This document shows positions 26,069 through 34,497 of a stretch of 64,000 bases of DNA, piece by piece (position 1 is the first letter of the stretch; each line of letters opens with the position of its first letter). The DNA comes from Bradyrhizobium sp. Ghvi (lineage in GTDB: Bacteria > Pseudomonadota > Alphaproteobacteria > Rhizobiales > Xanthobacteraceae): assembly GCF_900115265.1 (NCBI RefSeq), contig NZ_FOVU01000002.1, positions 620,001 through 684,000 of the forward strand, in the 5' to 3' direction. A model generated the notes under the pieces. The model saw only the letters and a program-made list of their open reading frames with translations, had not been told where the DNA came from and ran no database searches. The position numbers were made by a program, and so were the translations under genes.

Positions 26069-27364
26069 ATGCAGTTCTTGTCCTGGTGGGATGGCCAACG
26101 CCTTTCGATGACGACCCGGGGCATTCCCGTGGTCGGGGGCCTCGCCGCCGAGGACATCGGCGGCCAAGGCTGGGCGCCGGCGCGCGGCGATCTCGCGCTT
26201 CCCGTCCTCACCTTTCATGAAGCCGCCTTCAGGGCCAATCGCGAGTTCTTCCTGCGCTGGTGCAAGAGCGCAGGCGTTGCTGTTGCGCCCCACGCCAAGA
26301 CGCCGATGTCGCCAGAACTCGCGCGCGCGCTGCGCGAGGCCGGCGCCTGGGGCACGACAGTCGCCAACATCCAGCAGGCCGCGGTGCTGCTGACCCATGG
26401 CGAGCGGCGTCTGCTGCTGGCCAACGAGATCGGCGGGCTGGCGGCTGGCAGACGGCTCGGCGCGCTGCTGAGCGCCTATCCCGATGTCGCGCTTCATGCC
26501 TTTGCGGATTCTCCGGCGGCAGTCGCAGCCTTGGCCGAAGCGGCGCGCGTTGCCAACCGGCGCGAGCTGCCCGTGCTGGTCGAGCTCGGCGTCGGCCGGG
26601 CCGGCGCACGCGATCGGGCCGCCATTGAAGCCACGATGGACGCGGTGCTCGCCGCCGATCGCCTCGTGCTCGGTGGCGTCGCGACTTACGAGGGAGCCGC
26701 GACAACCCCCGATGCCGACGGGACCTTGCGCGCGATCGCGGCGCTGATGGAGCGCACGATCGAGACCTTTGCCATGGTCCGCGCTGCCGCCCCCCGCCTG
26801 CCGCTGATCCTCAGCGCCGGCGGCTCCGCTTATTTCGATGTCGTGGCCCGCGCGCTCGCGCCGATCGCGCAGGCCGACGGCAATGCGAGCGTCGTGCTGC
26901 GCTCGGGCGCGCTGTTCTTCGCCGATCACGGCATCTATGCCCGCGCCTTCGCCGAACTCGACCGGCGCGGCGGTCTTCTCATCGACGGCACGCATCACTC
27001 CGCGGCGGAAAGCTTTCGTCCGGCACTCACGCTCTGGGCCGAGGTGCTCTCGCGCCCCGAAGCCGGACTGGCGATCGCGGGGTTCGGCATGCGCGATGCC
27101 TCCTTCGATCAGGGGCTACCGGTGCCGCTCAGCGTCTTCCGCGACGGCGTCGAGCGGATCGGGCTCGCCGAGCGCGTATCGGTCACCCGTCTCAACGACC
27201 AGCATGCGTTCCTGCACCTTGCGCCCGATTGCCCGCTCGCGGTCGGCGACGTCATTGCCTTCGGCATCTCGCATCCCTGCACCTGTCTCGACCGCTGGCG
27301 CGTGATCTTCGGCCTCGACGCCGACGGCGTCGTGACGCGCGCCCTCCCCACCCAGTTCGGCTGA
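26069..27364 (+). CDS. D-serine dehydratase/D-threonine aldolase-like PLP enzyme (DSD1 fold)
   Basis: A 431-residue fold-type III PLP enzyme. The Schiff-base lysine is Lys77 in A-P-H-A-K-T-P-M-S-P, and the C-terminal beta domain has the metal-binding H-P-C of zinc-dependent D-serine dehydratases (H-x-C rather than the H-x-D of D-threonine aldolases), preceded by N-D-Q-H-A-F-L. Expected chemistry is metal-assisted beta-elimination of a D-hydroxy amino acid to an enamine. A GAGGGAG site precedes the ATG. It is the first gene of an operon with an amino acid ABC transporter and a RidA protein; RidA clears enamine/imine products, which supports the dehydratase role. Confidence 0.83.
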   Translation: MQFLSWWDGQRLSMTTRGIPVVGGLAAEDIGGQGWAPARGDLALPVLTFHEAAFRANREFFLRWCKSAGVAVAPHAKTPMSPELARALREAGAWGTTVANIQQAAVLLTHGERRLLLANEIGGLAAGRRLGALLSAYPDVALHAFADSPAAVAALAEAARVANRRELPVLVELGVGRAGARDRAAIEATMDAVLAADRLVLGGVATYEGAATTPDADGTLRAIAALMERTIETFAMVRAAAPRLPLILSAGGSAYFDVVARALAPIAQADGNASVVLRSGALFFADHGIYARAFAELDRRGGLLIDGTHHSAAESFRPALTLWAEVLSRPEAGLAIAGFGMRDASFDQGLPVPLSVFRDGVERIGLAERVSVTRLNDQHAFLHLAPDCPLAVGDVIAFGISHPCTCLDRWRVIFGLDADGVVTRALPTQFG

Positions 27365-27378
27365 GAGCGAAGAGCACG

Positions 27379-28038
27379 ATGAACTTCCTCCCGCTCTGGC
27401 GCTATCAGAACCAGCTCGTCGACGGGGCCATCGTCACGCTCGAGCTGACCGTGATCTCTGCGCTGGCGGGACTCCTGATCGGCGTTGCCGGAGCCCTCGC
27501 GCTAAAGGGGCGCATCGCACCGCTGCGCTGGCTGGTACGCTTCTACATCGAGCTGTTTCGCAACACGCCGTCGCTGATCCAGATCTTCATCGTCTTCTTC
27601 GTCCTTCCGACCTTCGGATTGAAGATTCCGGCGTTCGAAGCCGCTTGCGTAGCCCTGTCACTGTATTTCGGTGCCTATTCGGTCGAGATCATCCGCGCCG
27701 GCCTCGACTCCATTCCGCGAAACCAGCTCGAAGCGGGACAATGTCTCGGGCTGTCGGGCTGGCAGGTGTTCCGCCATATCGTGCTGCCGCCGGCCCTGCG
27801 CAACGCCTATCCCGCCGTGACCAGCCAGTTCGTGCTGCTGCTGCTCGGCACGTCCCTCGCCTCGCAGGTCGCCGCCGACGAGCTGTTTCATGTCGCAGGC
27901 TTCGTCGAGAGCCGCACCTATCGCAGCTTCGAGGTCTACGCCGTGATCTGCGTCGTCTATTTCGCGATGGCGATGGGCTTCAAGGCGCTGTTCGCGATCA
28001 TCGCGACGGCCGCCTTCCGCTGGCCGCGCAGGCGCTGA
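27379..28038 (+). CDS. Polar amino acid ABC transporter permease (HisM/GlnP family), first subunit
   Basis: A 219-residue inner-membrane permease starting at ATG 27379, 15 bases after the PLP enzyme gene. The N-terminal T-L-E-L-T-V-I-S and the central E-L-F-R-N-T-P-S-L-I-Q are HisM-family signatures, and the EAA loop reads E-A-G-Q-C-L-G-L-S-G-W-Q-V-F-R-H-I-V-L-P. The longer open frame upstream overlaps the preceding gene and is not used. It forms a heterodimeric channel with the next gene product. Confidence 0.92.
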   Translation: MNFLPLWRYQNQLVDGAIVTLELTVISALAGLLIGVAGALALKGRIAPLRWLVRFYIELFRNTPSLIQIFIVFFVLPTFGLKIPAFEAACVALSLYFGAYSVEIIRAGLDSIPRNQLEAGQCLGLSGWQVFRHIVLPPALRNAYPAVTSQFVLLLLGTSLASQVAADELFHVAGFVESRTYRSFEVYAVICVVYFAMAMGFKALFAIIATAAFRWPRRR

Positions 28039-28049
28039 GGCTGCAAGCG

Positions 28050-28700
28050 ATGCGATCCTTCACCCTCATCGACTTCGTCTCGCTGTTTGCGGCGCTGCGC
28101 TGGACCATTGCGCTGGTCGTGCTCGCGATTGCCTTCGGCGCGCCGCTGGCGCTTGGCCTTGCGATGGGCCGCATCAGTCGCTTCACAGGCCTGCGCTGGG
28201 CCATGGCCGGGCTGATCCAGACCATCCAAAGCGTGCCGCTGCTCGGACTGTTGTTCTTCTTCTATTTCGGCATGCCTGTGTTCCTCGGCATCCAGGTGCC
28301 CGCGATCCTCGCGGTGACCGTCGCCTACACGCTCTACACCGCGGCCTTCCTCGGCGAGATCTGGCGCGGCGGTCTGGAGGCGGTGAAGCAGGCGCAGTGG
28401 GAGGCAGGCGCCTGCCTCGGCCTTTCCGCCTGGCAGCAGTTCCGCCACATCATCGCGCCACAGGCGCTACGGCTCTCGCTGCCGCCGACCGTGGGTTTCC
28501 TGGTGCAGCTCATCAAGGGCACCTCGCTCGCCTCGATCCTCGGTTTCGTCGAGCTTGCCCGCGCCGGACAAGTGGTGAGTGCGGCGACGTTCCAGCCGCT
28601 GCTCACCTACGCACTGGTCGCGGCGATCTATTTCGCGCTGTGCCTGCCGCTCACGCTCTGGTCCCGCTCCCTGGAGGCCCGCCTCGATGGCTCTCGTTGA
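28050..28700 (+). CDS. Polar amino acid ABC transporter permease, second subunit
   Basis: A 216-residue permease of the same family. The EAA loop is E-A-G-A-C-L-G-L-S-A-W-Q-Q-F-R-H-I-I-A-P, and I-Q-S-V-P-L-L-G replaces the usual R-x-T-P box of the partner. The ATG at 28050 is 11 bases after the first permease; the longer open frame upstream is a shadow of that gene. It overlaps the ATPase gene by 14 bases, indicating tight coupling. Confidence 0.92.
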   Translation: MRSFTLIDFVSLFAALRWTIALVVLAIAFGAPLALGLAMGRISRFTGLRWAMAGLIQTIQSVPLLGLLFFFYFGMPVFLGIQVPAILAVTVAYTLYTAAFLGEIWRGGLEAVKQAQWEAGACLGLSAWQQFRHIIAPQALRLSLPPTVGFLVQLIKGTSLASILGFVELARAGQVVSAATFQPLLTYALVAAIYFALCLPLTLWSRSLEARLDGSR

Positions 28701-29415
28701 AATCCGCGACGTGCACAAGACATTCGGCAAGGTCGAGGTGCTCAAGGGCGTCTCGCTCGACGTCGAGGAAGGCGAGATCGTCACCATCATCGGCCGCTCG
28801 GGCTCGGGCAAATCAACGCTGCTCCGTTGCATCAATGCGCTGGAGAGCGTCGACACCGGCGAGATCCGCGTCGAGGGCCGGCACGTCCATGCCAGGATGC
28901 CCGATCTGAAGAAATTCCGTCAGCGCGTGGGCATCGTCTTCCAGGCCTTCAACCTGTTTCCGCATTTGAAGGTCGAGCGCAACATCACGCTCGCGCCGCT
29001 CCTCACCGGGCGCATCGACAAAGCGAGGGCGCGCGCACTGGCCGAGGATGTGCTCGCTCGCGTCGGCCTCGCCGACAAGATCGACGCCTGGCCGGAGCAG
29101 CTGTCGGGTGGTCAGCAACAGCGCGTCGCCATCGCGCGCTGCCTCGCGATGGCCCCTCACCTCATGCTGTTCGACGAGGTGACCTCCGCGCTCGACCCCG
29201 AGCTCGTCGGCGAAGTGCTGAAGGTGATGGAGGCAATGGCCAAGCAAGGGATGACGATGATCCTCGTCACCCACGAAATGGGCTTTGCCCGCAACGTCGC
29301 CGACCGCATCGTTTTCATGCATCAGGGCCGCGTCTGGGAACAGGGCTCGCCGGCAAAACTGTTCGCAAACCCCGAGACTCCCGAGCTCGCAAGCTTCATC
29401 GCTTCCGCGAAATGA
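28687..29415 (+). CDS. Polar amino acid ABC transporter ATP-binding protein
   Basis: A 242-residue ATPase of the GlnQ/HisP branch. Walker A G-R-S-G-S-G-K-S-T, Q-loop V-F-Q-A-F-N-L-F-P-H, signature L-S-G-G-Q-Q-Q-R-V-A-I-A-R, Walker B L-M-L-F-D-E-V-T-S-A-L-D and the switch H in V-T-H-E-M-G-F-A are all intact. Val replaces the usual Pro after the Walker B Glu, a common variant in this branch. It drives the two permeases encoded just upstream. Confidence 0.94.
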   Translation: MALVEIRDVHKTFGKVEVLKGVSLDVEEGEIVTIIGRSGSGKSTLLRCINALESVDTGEIRVEGRHVHARMPDLKKFRQRVGIVFQAFNLFPHLKVERNITLAPLLTGRIDKARARALAEDVLARVGLADKIDAWPEQLSGGQQQRVAIARCLAMAPHLMLFDEVTSALDPELVGEVLKVMEAMAKQGMTMILVTHEMGFARNVADRIVFMHQGRVWEQGSPAKLFANPETPELASFIASAK

Positions 29416-29446
29416 TCAACCACCCGTCCGCCACCAGGAGACCATC

Positions 29447-30244
29447 ATGAGACCATTGAAGTCCCTCTTAGCGATCGCAGCGACGGCGCTTGCCGTGCTC
29501 GCAGTTCCCACTCTCGCGCAGGCCGATAAGCTTCAGGACGTGCTCGGGGCGGGCAAGTTGCGCGTCGGCATCCTGACCGATGCTGCGCCCTGGGGCTTCA
29601 AGGACGGCAAGGGCGAGATCACCGGCCTTGACGTCGATCTTGCGAACCTGATCGCCGCCGACCTCGGCGTCAAGCTCGAGCTCGTCCCCGTGACGGGCGC
29701 CGCGCGAATCCCGAGCCTGCTCTCCGACAAGATCGACATGCTGATCGCCGGCCTCGGCGCCACGCCGGAGCGCGCCCAGCAGGTGATGTTCTCGCAGCCC
29801 TATGCCGTCGTGAATCTCGGCGTCTACGGACCCAAATCGATCCCTGCCGCGACCAGCAAGAAGCCCGACAATCTCGACGGGCGCACCGTCGCGGTGGCCA
29901 AGGGCACGACGCTCGACGTCTGGCTCACCGACAATGCGCCGAAGGTCAAACTAGTGCGTTTCGAGGACACTCCGGCCGCGCTCGCCGCATTCCTCGCAGG
30001 ACAAGCCGATACCTTTGCCGAAAACAGCGCCATCGCGATCAAGGCGCAGGAGCAGAACCCGGGCAAGGAGATTGAGCTGAAATTCCTGATCCGCCAGTCG
30101 CCCGCCCATATCGGCGTGCGCCAGGGCGAGCAGAACCTGCTCAACTGGATCAACACCGACATTTTCACCAACAAGCTCAACGGCAAGCTCGGCACGCTGC
30201 AATTGAAATGGTTCAAGGAAGAGCAGACGCTGCCGACGCTGTGA
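29447..30244 (+). CDS. Amino acid ABC transporter substrate-binding protein (family 3)
   Basis: A 265-residue exported protein. A Sec signal peptide (M-R-P-L-K-S-L-L-A-I then a hydrophobic core ending A-Q-A) precedes the family 3 solute-binding fold (K-L-R-V-G-I-L-T-D-A-A-P-W-G-F and G-L-D-V-D-L-A-N-L-I-A). AGGAG lies 7 nt before the ATG. The ligand-contacting D-A-A-P-W-G-F segment is typical for amino acids. Given its operon partners, a D-amino acid or an N-acylated amino acid is the likely ligand. A 12-bp stem-loop follows its stop and may protect the upstream message. Confidence 0.9.
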   Translation: MRPLKSLLAIAATALAVLAVPTLAQADKLQDVLGAGKLRVGILTDAAPWGFKDGKGEITGLDVDLANLIAADLGVKLELVPVTGAARIPSLLSDKIDMLIAGLGATPERAQQVMFSQPYAVVNLGVYGPKSIPAATSKKPDNLDGRTVAVAKGTTLDVWLTDNAPKVKLVRFEDTPAALAAFLAGQADTFAENSAIAIKAQEQNPGKEIELKFLIRQSPAHIGVRQGEQNLLNWINTDIFTNKLNGKLGTLQLKWFKEEQTLPTL

Positions 30245-30253
30245 GTTTCCGAC

Positions 30254-30280
30254 CGGCTCCCGCGATCTTCGCGGGAGCCG
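30254..30280 (+). promoter_or_regulatory. Intra-operon stem-loop after the binding-protein gene
   Basis: A perfect 12-bp stem (CGGCTCCCGCGA with its complement) and a TCT loop, without a T-run. It lies between the binding-protein stop and the RidA ribosome site. Such structures commonly stabilise the upstream binding-protein mRNA or attenuate the downstream genes, which would allow more binding protein than enzyme. Confidence 0.6.
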
Positions 30281-30301
30281 CCTTCATCAGGAGAATTCGA
30301 G

Positions 30302-30646
30302 ATGATCAAACGTTATGTCGTTGGCTCCCGCATGAGCCAGGCTGTCGCGGCTGGCGGCATGGTGCACATCGCAGGCCAAGTCGCAGATGATCGCAAGGCC
30401 GGCATCGTGTCGCAAACGCAGCAGGTGCTCGCCAAGATCGAGGCGCTGTTGAAAGAGGCCGGCTCCGACCGCTCCAGACTCATCGCGGTCAACGTCTTCC
30501 TGCCGCACATCACCGACTTCGAAACCATGAACTCGGTGTACGATGCCGGGATCGATCCGGCTAATCCGCCGGCGCGCGCCTGTGTCGAGGCCCGCCTCGC
30601 CGATCCCGATTTACGCGTCGAGATGACCGCGGTCGCGCTGCTCTAA
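30302..30646 (+). CDS. RidA family protein (enamine/imine deaminase-like)
   Basis: A 114-residue YjgF/YER057c/UK114 protein. It has the strand G-G-M-V-H-I-A-G-Q-V, N-V-F-L-P-H-I-T-D-F and the key arginine in P-P-A-R-A-C-V-E-A-R-L that binds the substrate carboxylate in active RidA. AGGAG precedes the ATG. RidA hydrolyses reactive 2-aminoacrylate-type products of PLP dehydratases, so it is a logical partner for the DSD1-like enzyme at the head of this operon. Confidence 0.9.
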   Translation: MIKRYVVGSRMSQAVAAGGMVHIAGQVADDRKAGIVSQTQQVLAKIEALLKEAGSDRSRLIAVNVFLPHITDFETMNSVYDAGIDPANPPARACVEARLADPDLRVEMTAVALL

Positions 30647-30707
30647 GGCGCCGCTCATTCTTCAACTTTCGACCGGCGTCGGCGACGACGCGGCCTCGAG
30701 GCAAGCC

Positions 30708-31733
30708 ATGCATACCGGACTTTTCCACGACATCAACTTCGAGACCGACCAGAAATGGTCCGGCCATCTCGGCATTCCCTTCTCGATCGATCGCTCTCCC
30801 TACTATCAGCTCAAGATCCCGATCTTCCGGATCAAGAACGGCTCGGGGCCGAAACTGTTGCTGATGGCAGGCAATCACGGCGACGAGTACGAGGGCGAGA
30901 TCACGCTGACGCGGCTGTATCGCCGGCTCGATGCTGCCGCGATCAAAGGCGAGATCACCATTCTGCCCTTTGCCAACTTGCCCGCCGTGATGGCGGCGCG
31001 CCGCCGCTCGCCGCTCGACGAGGGCAATCTCAACCGCGCGTTCCCCGGCGATGCCTCGGGAACACCGACATTTCGGCTCGCGCACTTCCTCGAACATGAG
31101 CTGTTTCCGCGGCATGACGTCGTCTTCGACATCCACTCCGGCGGCACGTCGATGGCACACGTGCCCTGCGCGCTGATCGAGCGGCAAGGACCGCCGGAGA
31201 TGTTCGGCCATGCACTGCGCCTGATGGAGGGCTTGGGGATGCCGTTCGCCTTCGTCGCCGAGAACGGCGCGGCCGCGCCGACCTCGATGGCCGCGGCCGC
31301 ACGCGCGGGCGCGATTGGCCTGTCGGGCGAATTCGGCGGCGGCGGCACCGTTACACCGCAGACCATGGCCCTGACCGCGCGCGCGGTCGATCACCTGTTG
31401 CTCGCCCTCGGTCTGGTTCAGGCGCCGGTCCTCGGGCCTCATGCTCCGATCGAGCGCGTCACCGAACTCCTGGCACTGCAAAGTCACGCGCAGGCGGTGT
31501 TCGCGACACGCCGCGGCTGGTTCGAACCGGCGGTCAGCGTCGGCGCACGGGTGAAGGCCGGCGACGTCGCCGGCTGGTACCATGATTTCGAACGCCCGGA
31601 GCTGGCGGAAGAGGTGCTGCGCTTCCCCGCCGACGGCATCGTGATCTCACAACGCCTGCACACCGACAGCCAGAGCGGCGACTGCCTGGTCCAGGTCGGC
31701 CGCGCGCTCTCGCGCGAGGAGGTGACGCGCTGA
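30708..31733 (+). CDS. Succinylglutamate desuccinylase/aspartoacylase family zinc deacylase
   Basis: A 341-residue metallo-carboxypeptidase-fold deacylase. Zinc ligands are visible as His and Glu in G-N-H-G-D-E-Y-E-G-E and the later His in D-I-H-S-G-G-T-S. The N-L-N-R-A-F-P-G loop is also conserved. The subgroup that removes acyl groups from diamino or other modified amino acids (DoeB/EutE-like) is closest in layout. GAGG precedes the ATG. In this operon it could free an N-acylated amino acid after uptake so that the PLP enzyme can use it; this is inferred. Confidence 0.85.
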   Translation: MHTGLFHDINFETDQKWSGHLGIPFSIDRSPYYQLKIPIFRIKNGSGPKLLLMAGNHGDEYEGEITLTRLYRRLDAAAIKGEITILPFANLPAVMAARRRSPLDEGNLNRAFPGDASGTPTFRLAHFLEHELFPRHDVVFDIHSGGTSMAHVPCALIERQGPPEMFGHALRLMEGLGMPFAFVAENGAAAPTSMAAAARAGAIGLSGEFGGGGTVTPQTMALTARAVDHLLLALGLVQAPVLGPHAPIERVTELLALQSHAQAVFATRRGWFEPAVSVGARVKAGDVAGWYHDFERPELAEEVLRFPADGIVISQRLHTDSQSGDCLVQVGRALSREEVTR

Positions 31734-31772
31734 GCTTTGGAGACCCACCGACTTCGACTAACTTGGGAATCG

Positions 31773-32837
31773 ATGACCGATCCGGGAAAGCCAAGCTATG
31801 ACGATGTGATGCGCATTCCGGCGCCGCCGGGCCGCAGCAGTGCGACCGGACGGCCGCCGCGCATCGAGGAGGTCGCCGAGCGCGCGGGTGTCTCGCCGAT
31901 CACGGTGTCGCGGGTGCTGCGCCACCCCGAGAAGGTCAATCGCGAGACGCGCGAGCGCATCCTCGAAGTGATCGAGGCGACCGGCTACGCGTCCAACCCG
32001 CATGCGCGCGCGCTGCGCTCGGGCCGGTCGAACGTGGTCGTCGCCTTCGTGTCCAACATCCTTAGCCAGCAGTTTGGCCTCGCAGTCCGCAGCCTCGCCG
32101 CCACGCTGGAGCCCGAGGGCTTCGAGGTGCTGGTCGGCCAGACCTCCTACTCCTATGCGAAGGAGGTTGCGATGATCCAATCGCTACGCGGGCTTCGCCC
32201 GGCGGCCGTGATGTTCACCGGCGTGATCGAGCTCGAGGGGAATCGCGCCGCGCTGGCCGAGCTCGGCATTCCCGTGATCGAGACCTGGGCGTTTCCGCGC
32301 GATCCCATCGACATGCTGGTCGGCCTCTCCAATGTGGACGCCGGGGCGATGGCGGCACGCCGGCTGGCCGGGGCCGGACACCGCCGCGTGGCCTTCATCG
32401 GCCGCAACGGCGGCCGCGGCGCGCTCCGCCGCGAGGGGTTTCGCACGGCAGCCGCCGCGCTCGGACTGCAGATTGTCCGGGAAATCGGGGTCGGCGAGAT
32501 CAAAGGGCTAGCCGATGGCCGCGCCGCATTCACCGCCCTACTCGAGGGCGGCGATCGCGTCGATGCCGTGTTCTGCGCTAACGATTTGCTTGCAACCGGC
32601 GCATTGATCGAAGCCCGCACCCGCGGTTTGTCAGTGCCACGCGATCTTGCCGTGCTCGGCTTCGGCGACAACGACGTCGCCGATCAGATCACGCCCGGTC
32701 TCACGACCATCTCGTTCGATGCCGCCGCGGTCGGCCGCATAGCGGGCGAACTGCTTCTGGCGCGACTGTCCGGCGCATCCCCTGCCGAGCAGCAGCTGGC
32801 CGTCGGTCTGTTCCTGCTCGAACGCGGCAGCGTCTAG
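31773..32837 (+). CDS. LacI-family transcriptional regulator
   Basis: A 354-residue repressor-type protein. The helix-turn-helix and hinge read R-I-E-E-V-A-E-R-A-G-V-S-P-I-T-V-S-R-V-L-R and Y-A-S-N-P-H-A-R-A-L-R-S-G, followed by a periplasmic-binding-protein-like sensor domain ending in the usual G-L-T-T-I-S-F-D. The start at ATG 31773 follows GGGAA; a TTG at 31737 would add 12 residues. A 30-residue extension before the HTH resembles GntR (gluconate)-type LacI members. It closes the amino acid utilisation operon and probably binds the palindrome at 26001-26022. Confidence 0.9.
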   Translation: MTDPGKPSYDDVMRIPAPPGRSSATGRPPRIEEVAERAGVSPITVSRVLRHPEKVNRETRERILEVIEATGYASNPHARALRSGRSNVVVAFVSNILSQQFGLAVRSLAATLEPEGFEVLVGQTSYSYAKEVAMIQSLRGLRPAAVMFTGVIELEGNRAALAELGIPVIETWAFPRDPIDMLVGLSNVDAGAMAARRLAGAGHRRVAFIGRNGGRGALRREGFRTAAAALGLQIVREIGVGEIKGLADGRAAFTALLEGGDRVDAVFCANDLLATGALIEARTRGLSVPRDLAVLGFGDNDVADQITPGLTTISFDAAAVGRIAGELLLARLSGASPAEQQLAVGLFLLERGSV

Positions 32838-32846
32838 CCGCGCCGC

Positions 32847-33146
32847 TCAAGCGACGCTCTTGAGGTCCTGCTGGATCGCAGCGAGTAATGATTGGAGCGC
32901 TTCGCTGGTGACCGCTGTAGGCGTCTCCTCACCGGCCGGTACAATTTTCGCGGGCTCGGCCGTCTTGCGCGGACGATTGGGAAAACGCGGCGGCGGCGTC
33001 GGCATGGCGGGGGCTGCGAACTCGCCCTCCTCCTCGTTGTGCACGAACTTGCCGTGAATGACGTCGTCGTGACGCCCCATGACATACATGGCCACCCAAT
33101 AGCCGGCAGCCAGAAGGATGACGCAGAAAATACTGATCTCTAACAT
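32847..33146 (-). CDS. Hypothetical single-pass membrane protein
   Basis: A 99-residue protein with one N-terminal hydrophobic helix (about residues 4-22), then a proline-rich charged segment and a short amphipathic C-terminal helix. No family is recognised. The anchored, mostly soluble layout suggests a small inner-membrane protein. It converges with the LacI-type gene, with 9 bases between the stops. Confidence 0.6.
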   Translation of the reverse strand: MLEISIFCVILLAAGYWVAMYVMGRHDDVIHGKFVHNEEEGEFAAPAMPTPPPRFPNRPRKTAEPAKIVPAGEETPTAVTSEALQSLLAAIQQDLKSVA

Positions 33147-33338
33147 CGCAGCACCTAAAATATGCGCGATGATTCAATGCCTTCGCCCGGACGTCAATCA
33201 ACCCTCGTTCACACTCCGCCCTTTAGGGGCGAGTGTGGCCGATCGGTGACTCTTTGTTAACCATTGACGCCCGGGACGTGGCGTCGGAGCAACTGAATGG
33301 CGCTCCAGGCCTGCCGGAGACGCAGCAGGCCTTGGAAT
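33147..33338. other. Spacer with two hairpins downstream of the reductase gene
   Basis: Two stem-loops are visible: 33212-33237 (ACACTC...GAGTGT) and 33305-33334 (CCAGGCCTGC with GCAGGCCTTGG). Neither has a clear T-run on the minus strand, so factor-dependent termination or mRNA protection is more likely than intrinsic termination. Confidence 0.4.
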
Positions 33339-34361
33339 TTAAGCCTTGTCCGGCCCGACCCGGACCAGCTGCTTGCCGAAATTGGCCCCCTTCAGCAGCC
33401 CGATGAAGGCAGCCGGGGCGCTCTCCAGGCCATCGGTGACGAACTCCTTGTACTTCACCTTGCCATCGCGGACCCAGGTCGACATGTCGCGCAGGAAGTC
33501 GCCATGGCGCGAGGCAAAGTCGGAGACGATGAAGCCGCGGAAGGTCAGCCGCTTGGTGAGGATGTTGCGCATCATCGCAGCGGCCCATTTCGGCGGCTTG
33601 GCCTCGGTGTCGTTGTAGTGGGCGATCAGGCCGCAGACCGGCACGCGCGCGAAGGGATTGAGCAGCGGGAAGACCGCTTCGAACACGGCGCCGCCGACAT
33701 TCTCGAAATAGACGTCGATGCCTTTCGGGCAGGCATCCTTCAGCTTGGCCGCAAGATCTGGATCGCGGTGATCGATGCAGGCGTCGAAGCCGAGCTCCTT
33801 CACCACGTAGTCGCATTTGTCCTTGCCGCCGGCGATGCCAACCGCCCGTGCACCCTTGATCTTCGCGATCTGGCCGACGGCCGAGCCGACAGCTCCTGAG
33901 GCGCCGGCGACGACTACGGTCTCGCCGGCTTGCGGCTTGCCGATGTCGAGCAGGCCCGTATACGCGGTCATGCCGGGCATGCCCAGCACACCGATCGAGG
34001 TCGAGATCGGGCCGAGCTTGGGATCGACCTTGATGAGGCCCTTGCCGTTCGAGATCGCATGCGTCTGCCAACCGCTACGTGCACGAACGATGTCGCCGAC
34101 CGCGACATCGGGATGGTTGGAGGCCGCGACCTCACACACCGCCTCGCCTTCCATCACACCGCCGACCGGCACCGGCGCGGCATAGGACGGCCCCTCGCTC
34201 ATGCGCCCGCGCATATAGGGATCGAGCGACAGCCAGACCGTGCGCAGCAGGACTTCACCCGCCCCGGCCGAGGGAATCGCGAATTCCTCGAGACGAAAAT
34301 CGGACGGCTTGGGCTCCCCGACGGGGCGTGCGGCGAGAACGATGCGTTTTGCTTGGGTCAT
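33339..34361 (-). CDS. NADP-dependent zinc-free MDR oxidoreductase (prostaglandin reductase/CurA-like)
   Basis: A 340-residue medium-chain reductase. The nucleotide loop is A-G-A-S-G-A-V-G-S-A-V-G-Q, followed by the K-D-K phosphate-binding segment typical of NADPH enzymes, and I-D-V-Y-F-E-N-V-G-G is characteristic of the leukotriene B4 dehydrogenase/curcumin reductase group. No zinc-binding cysteines are present. GGAGG lies 7 nt before the ATG at 34361, which rules out the longer frame. It likely reduces alpha,beta-unsaturated carbonyls. It is divergent from the chemoreceptor gene and is probably monocistronic. Confidence 0.9.
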   Translation of the reverse strand: MTQAKRIVLAARPVGEPKPSDFRLEEFAIPSAGAGEVLLRTVWLSLDPYMRGRMSEGPSYAAPVPVGGVMEGEAVCEVAASNHPDVAVGDIVRARSGWQTHAISNGKGLIKVDPKLGPISTSIGVLGMPGMTAYTGLLDIGKPQAGETVVVAGASGAVGSAVGQIAKIKGARAVGIAGGKDKCDYVVKELGFDACIDHRDPDLAAKLKDACPKGIDVYFENVGGAVFEAVFPLLNPFARVPVCGLIAHYNDTEAKPPKWAAAMMRNILTKRLTFRGFIVSDFASRHGDFLRDMSTWVRDGKVKYKEFVTDGLESAPAAFIGLLKGANFGKQLVRVGPDKA

Positions 34362-34497
34362 GATGGTTCCTCCGGATTGGTTGTCGGCATGATTTAGGAG
34401 GAGCGGCGTCACGAAGCAAACCCTCGGTCAATTAAGGCTTTGGTCGCCTTTGCGATCTAGAATTGTAGGGGCCTCCCATGAACGAAGAGTCCATTTC

